A DNA stretch of 10,733 nucleotides from WS-11 sp035275545 (GTDB lineage Bacteria; Eisenbacteria; RBG-16-71-46): assembly GCA_035275545.1 (NCBI GenBank), contig DATEMP010000367.1, forward strand, positions 1 to 10,733. Reading direction: 5' to 3'. Positions 6,996 to 10,733 of this stretch are shown piece after piece. Made by a program: the position numbers and the translations under genes. Under the pieces are notes generated by a model. That model had not been told where the DNA came from. It did not search any database and was given only the letters and a program-made list of their open reading frames with translations. The stretch's first letter is position 1. Each line of letters starts with the position of its first letter.

Positions 6996-7403
6996 TCATC
7001 GCCCCGCCGTTTTCGGCGGCGGCTCCGTGACCAGCCCCATGGCCGCCACCCCGCTCCGTCGCATGCGCGCCACCAGGTCGACGATCACACCGTAGGGCAC
7101 CTTCTGGTCGGCCTTGAGGAACACCGGCCGCCGCGACGCGCCCGCCTTCTCGAGCGCCGCCTCGAAGCCCGAGATCGGCACGATCGTGTTCCCGACCGCC
7201 ACGGTGCGGTCGACGCGCACGCTGATGATGAGCCCCTCGCGCACGTCGAGGCCGCGGGTCGCGACCTTGGGCAGGTCGATCTCGAGCCCGCCCTGGAGGA
7301 AGGGCGCGGTGACCATGAAGATGATGAGCAGCACCAGCACCACGTCGACCAGCGGCGTGACGTTGATCTCGGCCATCGGTCTGCGCGGCGTGCCGACGAT
7401 CAT
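6996..7403 (-). CDS. tolR: TolR/ExbD-type proton-channel subunit
   Basis: The 135-residue product has one N-terminal transmembrane helix (~17-37) preceded by the signature AEINVTPLVD. D20 corresponds to the essential proton-carrying aspartate of ExbD/TolR. The periplasmic part (~40-135) has the family pattern: LEIDLPKVATRG, LIISVRVDRTVAVG, VFLKADQKVPYGVIVDLVARMRRSGV and a GLVTEP ending. It forms the inner-membrane motor with TolQ. The ATG at 7401-7403 overlaps the tolQ stop (ATGA), with a G-rich ribosome site just upstream. Length is normal. Sequence alone does not separate TolR from ExbD; the call as TolR rests on the tolB, pal and cpoB genes downstream. Confidence 0.94.
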   Translation of the reverse strand: MIVGTPRRPMAEINVTPLVDVVLVLLIIFMVTAPFLQGGLEIDLPKVATRGLDVREGLIISVRVDRTVAVGNTIVPISGFEAALEKAGASRRPVFLKADQKVPYGVIVDLVARMRRSGVAAMGLVTEPPPKTAGR

Positions 7404-8101
7404 CCCTGCCCCCCGCCCATCCGGTTGTCGAGGAACTCGGTGGCGAAACTGCTGGTGGCGCTGGTGAAGTCGCGCAGCCGGCCCAGCAGATGGTTGTACC
7501 CCACCACCGCGGGAATGGCGGCCGCGAGGCCCGCGATCGTGGCGATCAGCGCCTCGGCGATGCCCGGGGCGACCACCACCAGCGACGCGGAGCCCTGGGT
7601 GCCGATGTTGAGGAACGAGGTCATGACGCCCCACACGGTGCCCATGAGGCCGATGAACGGCGAGACGCTGCCGGTGGTCGCCAGGAACCCCACGCTGCGC
7701 TCCAGCTTGGCCGTCTCCTCGCTGGCCGACCGGTCCATGGCGCGCTGAACGATCTCGTAGCGCAGGGCCTCGGTGCCCACCGCCTCGATCGGATGCTGCT
7801 CGAGGCCCCGCTGGCCGACCAGGGCGATGCGGGCCAGCAGGCTGTGGGGGTGCTGCTCGCACACCAGCCGGAAGTCCACCACCCGCGGAAGTCTGCGAAA
7901 TGCCGACAGAAAGGCGCGATCGGCCTTCTCCACGCGGCCGTAGAGGCGGGTCCGGTTCCAGATCACGCCCCAGCAGATGACGGACATGATCAGCAGGACG
8001 CCAAGCACCACCTTGGCGAACGGGCCGGATTGAAGGATGAGCCCCCAGATCGAGGCCCGCATGACACCGCCAACCTGAAGCACGACCAAACCGAGGACCA
8101 T
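7400..8101 (-). CDS. tolQ: TolQ/ExbB-type motor subunit
   Basis: This inner-membrane protein of 233 residues has three hydrophobic segments (~26-48, ~138-165, ~175-203) and the MotA/TolQ/ExbB channel domain. The motifs ATTGSVSPFIGLMGTVWGV and APGIAEALIATIAGLAAAIP carry the pore-lining threonines T143 and T188. A cytoplasmic domain lies between helices 1 and 2. With TolR it uses the proton gradient to drive the transducer. The ATG at 8099-8101 is preferred because AAGGAG lies about ten bases upstream. A GTG at 8110 sits almost on top of that site, and an ATG at 8062 would also leave all three helices intact. It is the first gene of the minus-strand cluster, behind a 279-base gap with a candidate promoter. 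Confidence 0.94.
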   Translation of the reverse strand: MVLGLVVLQVGGVMRASIWGLILQSGPFAKVVLGVLLIMSVICWGVIWNRTRLYGRVEKADRAFLSAFRRLPRVVDFRLVCEQHPHSLLARIALVGQRGLEQHPIEAVGTEALRYEIVQRAMDRSASEETAKLERSVGFLATTGSVSPFIGLMGTVWGVMTSFLNIGTQGSASLVVVAPGIAEALIATIAGLAAAIPAVVGYNHLLGRLRDFTSATSSFATEFLDNRMGGGQG

Positions 8102-8200
8102 CGGCTTCACACTCCTTGTGAAGTCGCTACTCGATCGCGGGCACCCGAGACACGGCGCCTCCGGTTCGGACGGCCGTCTCCGCGGCGGGGAGCGGATTCG

Positions 8201-8230
8201 ACGCTAGCACACCGCTCCCGTGACCCTCAA
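8201..8230 (-). promoter_or_regulatory. Candidate sigma-70-like promoter for the tol-pal cluster
   Basis: On the minus strand TTGAGG (8225-8230) and TAGCGT (8201-8206) are separated by 18 bases. They match 4 of 6 and 3 of 6 consensus positions, which is acceptable for a high-GC genome. They lie about 95 bases upstream of the tolQ start. This is pattern matching only. Confidence 0.35.
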
Positions 8231-8288
8231 GCGAAAGGGCCGTCCGGGGATGGGGTCGCGGGCCCCTGAGGTCAAGCGGGTGCAAAAC

Positions 8289-8320
8289 ATTCACGTCCGC
8301 AGCATGTGCCGATCGTGAAT
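8289..8320. promoter_or_regulatory. Inverted repeat ATTCACG-N18-CGTGAAT, possible operator
   Basis: Two perfect 7-bp arms, 8289-8295 and 8314-8320, are separated by 18 bases and placed 60-90 bases ahead of the TlpA-like start. The spacing is wide for a single regulator dimer but could suit two half-sites or a hairpin. A loose -10-like TACTGTTAT follows at 8324-8332. The regulatory role is inferred from position only. Confidence 0.3.
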
Positions 8321-8380
8321 CGACTACTGTTATGGGGTCGCGCCGCGCGCGGCCACTCATCGAAGATCCGGAGGACGCTC

Positions 8381-8899
8381 GTGCGATCTGCAAACACCCC
8401 GCTCTGTGCCTGCGCGCTCGCGCTGCTCGTGGGACTCGCTCCGTCCGCGGCCCGCGCAGGCGAAGTGCGCACGCGCATCGCACCCTCCTTCACGGTGCGC
8501 ACGCTGGACGGCAAGGTGTTCCGGATGGATGGCCGTGGCGGTCCGGTGGTGCTCGACTTCTGGGCGACGTGGTGCGGCCCGTGCAAGGCGACCATGCCCC
8601 ATCTCAACCACATCCAGGAGCGCTACGCGGACGACGGCCTGGTGGTGATCGGGCTCTCGGTGGACGAGGACCTGGGCCCGTCGAGCGTGAAGCGTTTCGC
8701 GGACAAGCTGGGCGTGCGCTTCAGGCTCGGGATGGCCGAGGAGAAGCTGCTCGACCAGTACGGTCCGATTCGCCAGATCCCCACCACTTTCTTCATCAAC
8801 CGCAAGGGCGAGGTGGTGCGGCGCACGGTCGGCTACCTCGACGAGGAGACGCTCGACACCTACGTGCAGGAGCTGTTCGGGCCCGCAACGACTCGATAG
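8381..8899 (+). CDS. TlpA/ResA-like periplasmic thiol-disulfide oxidoreductase
   Basis: The 172-residue exported thioredoxin-fold protein has a signal peptide over residues 1-26 (ALALLVGLAPSAARA). An AhpC-TSA/TlpA-type strand follows (APSFTVRTLDGKVFRM), then the active site WATWCGPCK with C65 and C68, the SVDE loop, and the cis-proline P134 in IPTTFFINRKGEVV. Such proteins keep cysteines reduced outside the cytoplasm, for example in cytochrome c maturation, or act as general envelope reductases. The partner is not visible here. The GTG at 8381 is chosen because GGAGG (8370-8374) is six bases upstream and the signal peptide begins there. A GTG at 8306 would put 25 non-signal-like residues in front. 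The gene is divergent from tolQ, and a hairpin terminator follows the stop by 20 bases. Confidence 0.92.
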   Translation: MRSANTPLCACALALLVGLAPSAARAGEVRTRIAPSFTVRTLDGKVFRMDGRGGPVVLDFWATWCGPCKATMPHLNHIQERYADDGLVVIGLSVDEDLGPSSVKRFADKLGVRFRLGMAEEKLLDQYGPIRQIPTTFFINRKGEVVRRTVGYLDEETLDTYVQELFGPATTR

Positions 8900-8919
8900 C
8901 CATCGCCTCGGAAACACGA

Positions 8920-8947
8920 AGGCCACGCGCCCTTGGGCGTGTGGCCT
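8920..8947 (+). terminator. Hairpin after TlpA-like gene, copy 1 of the GGCCACGC hairpin family
   Basis: AGGCCACGCGCCC (8920-8932) pairs with GGGCGTGTGGCCT (8935-8947) with one G-T pair and a 2-base nominal loop. It starts 20 bases after the TlpA-like stop codon, and the tail is only CTCTTCC. The 18 bases at 8911-8928 (GAAACACGAAGGCCACGC) are identical to 10510-10527 beside the tRNA. TGGTGCC follows at 8956-8962, as at the other two copies. Confidence 0.65.
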
Positions 8948-9026
8948 CTTCCATGTGGTGCCGACGGCGGAGCAGGCGCATGATCGGCGTCATCCCCCGG
9001 TCGCGGCACCGCCAACGGAGGCCATC

Positions 9027-9425
9027 ATGAGGGCACGAGCGTTCTTCTACGTATGCGCGGGGGTGTTCCTGCTCGCGTGCAGTTATCACCTCGGCGCGCG
9101 GAACGTGCGCGCCGCGGGCGGACACACGGTCACTCTGGGCGCGTACGATTGGGACGCGAACCCGATCGCGGTCGACGAGGGCGGGAGTCTCTGGGTGCTG
9201 GATTCCGGCACGGCCCACGGACCGTTCCAGCTTCCAGGCACGGGAACCCCGGTGGCCGTCAACGGCTACTGGTCGAACGGACACCTGTTCGGGTCGGTGC
9301 TGTACGCCGACGGTTCGGCGTTCTACCGCGATGGGGACAACTGGTACCCGAGGGGCAACGTGTTCGGCGGCCCGACGCCGGCGATGCGTCAGACCTGGGG
9401 AGCGACCAAGGCGCGCTATCGCTGA
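9027..9425 (+). CDS. Exported protein or lipoprotein of unknown function with C-terminal WGxxKxxYR
   Basis: I do not recognise a function. The 132-residue product starts with a hydrophobic segment (FFYVCAGVFLLACSYHL). It may be a signal anchor, or a lipoprotein signal with the cysteine at C18 after LLA, an imperfect lipobox. The rest is small, Gly/Trp/Tyr-rich and likely all beta: WDANPIAVDEGGSLWVLDSG, then VAVNGYWSNGHLFGSVLYAD and AFYRDGDNWYPRGNVFGG, suggesting two or three short repeats like propeller or WG-type blades. It ends in QTWGATKARYR, a pattern shared with the convergent gene to its right. The ATG at 9027 is supported by GGAGG (9017-9021) five bases upstream; an upstream GTG at 8955 lacks this. 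A strong hairpin follows the stop by 6 bases. No promoter is evident in the 79 bases between the previous hairpin and the start. Confidence 0.75.
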   Translation: MRARAFFYVCAGVFLLACSYHLGARNVRAAGGHTVTLGAYDWDANPIAVDEGGSLWVLDSGTAHGPFQLPGTGTPVAVNGYWSNGHLFGSVLYADGSAFYRDGDNWYPRGNVFGGPTPAMRQTWGATKARYR

Positions 9426-9431
9426 ACGACA

Positions 9432-9458
9432 AAGGCCACGCCGACTCGGCGTGGCCTT
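9432..9458. terminator. Strong hairpin between convergent genes, copy 2 of the family
   Basis: AAGGCCACGCCGA and TCGGCGTGGCCTT pair perfectly over 13 bp around one central base; in practice the stem would be about 11 bp with a 5-base loop. It lies 6 bases after the plus-strand stop. It could terminate both convergent transcripts, as the minus strand continues TTTGTCG. Its arms share AAGGCCACGC and GCGTGGCCTT with the hairpin beside the tRNA. Confidence 0.75.
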
Positions 9459-9463
9459 CGAGC

Positions 9464-9486
9464 TGGTGCCCGGGGCGAGACTTGAA
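9464..9486 (-). repeat. Orphan copy of the tRNA-Leu 3' end (possible attachment site or tRNA remnant)
   Basis: TGGTGCCCGGGGCGAGA at 9464-9480 is identical to 10553-10569, the CCA, acceptor strand and T-stem of the tRNA-Leu gene. After one mismatch, TTGAA (T-loop) also matches, giving 22 of 23 bases. No other part of a tRNA is present: the bases beyond run straight into the stop codon of the neighbouring minus-strand gene at 9492. Repeats of tRNA 3' ends are typical of integration sites, but decay of an old tRNA or spread of a tRNA-tail repeat would look the same. Confidence 0.6.
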
Positions 9487-9491
9487 GACCC

Positions 9492-10262
9492 TTATCGGTA
9501 GAGCCCCTTGATATGTCCCCAGCTCCTGTTGATAACGGGTGTCGCGAGGCAGTCGTACGGGGGAAAGTGCGGCCCCGGGCCGTCCGTTCCGGGGCAACCT
9601 CCCGGGATCGCCCCGCCCTGCCAGGTGATCAGGTTGTTGTTTAGAGGATTGTAGATCGGATAGGTGCTCATACCTCCCGCACGATGGAGACACATCGCGT
9701 TCAAGCCGATGCAGATGGGTACCTGGCATCCGGAGCACCCTCCACCGAGCGTGTTCACGTTATCCAGCACGAGCCGGAATGCGAAGTACTCCCACCCGGG
9801 TTCAAGCTGCACGGCCTGCGCGTCGGGCACGGTCCACGACACCACGATTCGCGCCACGTCTGAACGACCCTCAGGGCCCACCGTGTAGGAATAGGTTCCG
9901 GTGGCTGAACCCGCCCAAGGGTCGGGACAGCCCTGCGACATCGTCCCGAACTCGAGTCTCAGCGCACCCTCACGGCATCCGCCGGGACCCAAGAGCCACC
10001 AGGAAGGCAGTGCCGACGTCGCCGAAATGAGATCGATCACCGCGGTTCCGCCGACCACCACCCCAATGCCATCCGGCGGGTTGAATGACACCACCATCGT
10101 GTTGGAGCCGGAGTTCGTGTTGCAGGCGAAGCTCCTGTTGAACGTGCCTCCCTCGACGAAGCAATCGTTCCAAGCGAGGTCGATGCCCGCGGCCGATGCG
10201 GCGGGAACTGCTGCCGTCAGCATCAGAATCGCGGCGCAGATGTGACGCGAGCAGCACGTCAT
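9492..10262 (-). CDS. Secreted cysteine-rich protein of unknown function with C-terminal WGxxKxxYR
   Basis: The 256-residue product has a signal peptide (hydrophobic ICAAILMLTAAVPAASA, mature end AGIDLAWNDC). The mature part has ten cysteines, including GGCSGCQVPIC, so several disulfides are likely outside the cytoplasm. Other segments are ALPSWWLLGPGGCREG, RIVVSWTVPDAQAVQLEPG and IYNPLNNNLITWQGG. I know no function. It resembles a family of hypothetical exported proteins that I associate with Eisenbacteria-like genomes; this is recollection, not a search. It ends in NRSWGHIKGLYR, the same tag as the convergent gene. The ATG at 10262 is preferred because GGAG lies seven bases upstream; an ATG at 10268 is nearly on top of it. 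GC content is clearly below that of the tol-pal cluster, and the gene sits between two tRNA-Leu 3' end copies, which may point to transfer. Confidence 0.78.
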   Translation of the reverse strand: MTCCSRHICAAILMLTAAVPAASAAGIDLAWNDCFVEGGTFNRSFACNTNSGSNTMVVSFNPPDGIGVVVGGTAVIDLISATSALPSWWLLGPGGCREGALRLEFGTMSQGCPDPWAGSATGTYSYTVGPEGRSDVARIVVSWTVPDAQAVQLEPGWEYFAFRLVLDNVNTLGGGCSGCQVPICIGLNAMCLHRAGGMSTYPIYNPLNNNLITWQGGAIPGGCPGTDGPGPHFPPYDCLATPVINRSWGHIKGLYR

Positions 10263-10552
10263 CGGCATGCTCCATATCTGGCGTGGTTCAACGCCGGCGT
10301 AGCCCGAAGCACCGGTAGTGTCTGAGGATGTCGTTCGGTGCGCCTAAGCCACACCCGAACGTGGATCATACACGCGACGCGCGCGTGGCATCACGCATTG
10401 TTCATTGGGATAGTGGACGCTTGCGCTTCACAGGATATCCGGCACACATTCGGCACAAGGAGCGATCCGCAGGGCTGCAGCCGACGTTGGCTTGGCAGCC
10501 CATCCCCTTGAAACACGAAGGCCACGCATCGCTGCGTGGCCTTGTCGTTTCG
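10263..10552. other. Intergenic region upstream of the cysteine-rich gene
   Basis: About 290 bases of roughly 55% GC with no credible gene. On the minus strand TATGAT (10365-10370) is a good -10 match about 100 bases before the gene start, but no clear -35 lies at the right distance. The right end holds the hairpin after the tRNA. The open frame at 10328-10648 runs through the tRNA and is not a gene. Confidence 0.5.
10518..10543 (-). terminator. Hairpin after tRNA-Leu, copy 3 of the family
   Basis: AAGGCCACGCA (10518-10528) and TGCGTGGCCTT (10533-10543) pair perfectly over 11 bp with the loop TCGC. On the minus strand it begins 9 bases after the tRNA CCA end and is followed by CGTGTTTC, so it probably terminates the secG/tRNA transcript. 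The T-run is interrupted, so termination may be partial. Confidence 0.7.
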
Positions 10553-10637
<85 letters not shown>

Positions 10638-10658
10638 AAGGGTGTTGACGCGGCGCGA

Positions 10659-10733
10659 CTACTTGCCGCCACCGCCCGGCGGCGTCGCCGGCGGCGGAGC
10701 TGCGGGGGTCGTCGGCTGGGCCGGCGCCTGCTG
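10659..10733 (-). CDS. secG: C-terminal end of a probable SecG (start outside window)
   Basis: Only the last 24 codons and the TAG stop (10659-10661) are in the window. The tail is QQAPAQPTTPAAPPP followed by ATPPGGGGK, a low-complexity Pro/Ala/Gly end. SecG of many bacteria ends in a similar flexible P/A/Q-rich tail, and in E. coli and others secG is followed directly by tRNA-Leu(GAG), as here. SecG is the small membrane subunit of the SecYEG protein channel. The identity is inferred from tail style and synteny; any protein with a Pro/Ala-rich tail could look the same. Confidence 0.55.
   Translation of the reverse strand, partial: QQAPAQPTTPAAPPPATPPGGGGK

Larger units (their letters stand above)
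8102..8380. other. Divergent intergenic region between tolQ and the TlpA-like gene
   Basis: This 279-base gap must hold promoters for both directions. It is visibly less GC-rich near 8281-8335 than the flanking genes. It contains the tolQ promoter candidate, the AAGGAG ribosome site for tolQ and an inverted repeat at 8289-8320 on the TlpA side. No coding frame with a credible start or family resemblance is seen in it. Confidence 0.6.

Noticed and set aside
6993..6999. ATG at 6999 overlapping the tolR stop as ATGA
   Set aside because: It looks like the coupling seen at other junctions, but it is out of frame with the TonB-like protein; the true start is the ATG at 6990-6992.
5203..7748. Two long plus-strand open frames (5203-6516 and 6357-7748)
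   Set aside because: Both are antisense to tolB, the TonB-like gene, tolR and tolQ, whose residues and motifs are unmistakable; no independent coding signs.
8900..10550. CRISPR array or integron attC array
   Set aside because: The three hairpins are about 500 and 1,090 bases apart, with genes between them; no regular spacers, no cas genes and no integrase are visible.

Overview
The window comes from a bacterium with very high GC content and an outer membrane. The evidence is a full Tol-Pal envelope system, an Omp85-type barrel protein and several lipoproteins. Codon use is strongly G/C-ending, and Shine-Dalgarno motifs of the GGAGG type are clear at several starts. The secreted proteins at the right end resemble families I associate with Candidatus Eisenbacteria and related uncultured FCB-side lineages. 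That placement is an impression from memory, not a measurement.

Layout, in the direction of transcription. From about 8101 down to base 1 runs one compact minus-strand cluster: tolQ, tolR, a short TonB/TolA-like transducer, tolB, pal, cpoB, a short Omp85-like barrel protein with one POTRA domain, an adenosine-specific kinase (DUF355 family), a GloB/YcbL-type metallo-beta-lactamase-fold hydrolase, and a gamma-carbonic-anhydrase-like protein fused to a DinB-like domain that leaves the window. Five junctions are 4-base stop/start overlaps (ATGA or GTGA), so translation is probably coupled. The first six genes form the proton-driven envelope machine. TolQ-TolR is the motor, the TonB/TolA-like protein spans the periplasm, TolB-Pal is the outer-membrane and peptidoglycan end, and CpoB is the coordinator, here predicted to be a lipoprotein. 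The omp85-like gene overlaps cpoB by 32 bases. The last three genes look metabolic.

A regulatory gap at 8102-8380 separates tolQ from a divergent, plus-strand, secreted TlpA-like thioredoxin. To its right lies an accessory stretch, 8900-10550. It holds a 132-residue exported protein or lipoprotein (plus strand) and a 256-residue cysteine-rich secreted protein (minus strand) that converge on each other. Both end in the same C-terminal pattern, W-G-x-x-K-x-x-Y-R. GC content falls to roughly 55-60% between about 9490 and 10550.

Three copies of a hairpin with a near-identical GGCCACGC stem separate these genes (8920-8947, 9432-9458, 10518-10543). Each is followed by TGGTGCC. At the rightmost copy this is the 3' end (CCA included) of a complete tRNA-Leu(GAG) gene on the minus strand. 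At the middle copy, 17 exact bases plus 5 more of the tRNA-Leu 3' end are duplicated with no tRNA attached. The window ends with the last 24 codons of a minus-strand gene that is probably secG, matching the known secG-tRNA-Leu(GAG) arrangement. The tRNA-tail/hairpin modules and the shared C-terminal tag are the least explained parts of the window.
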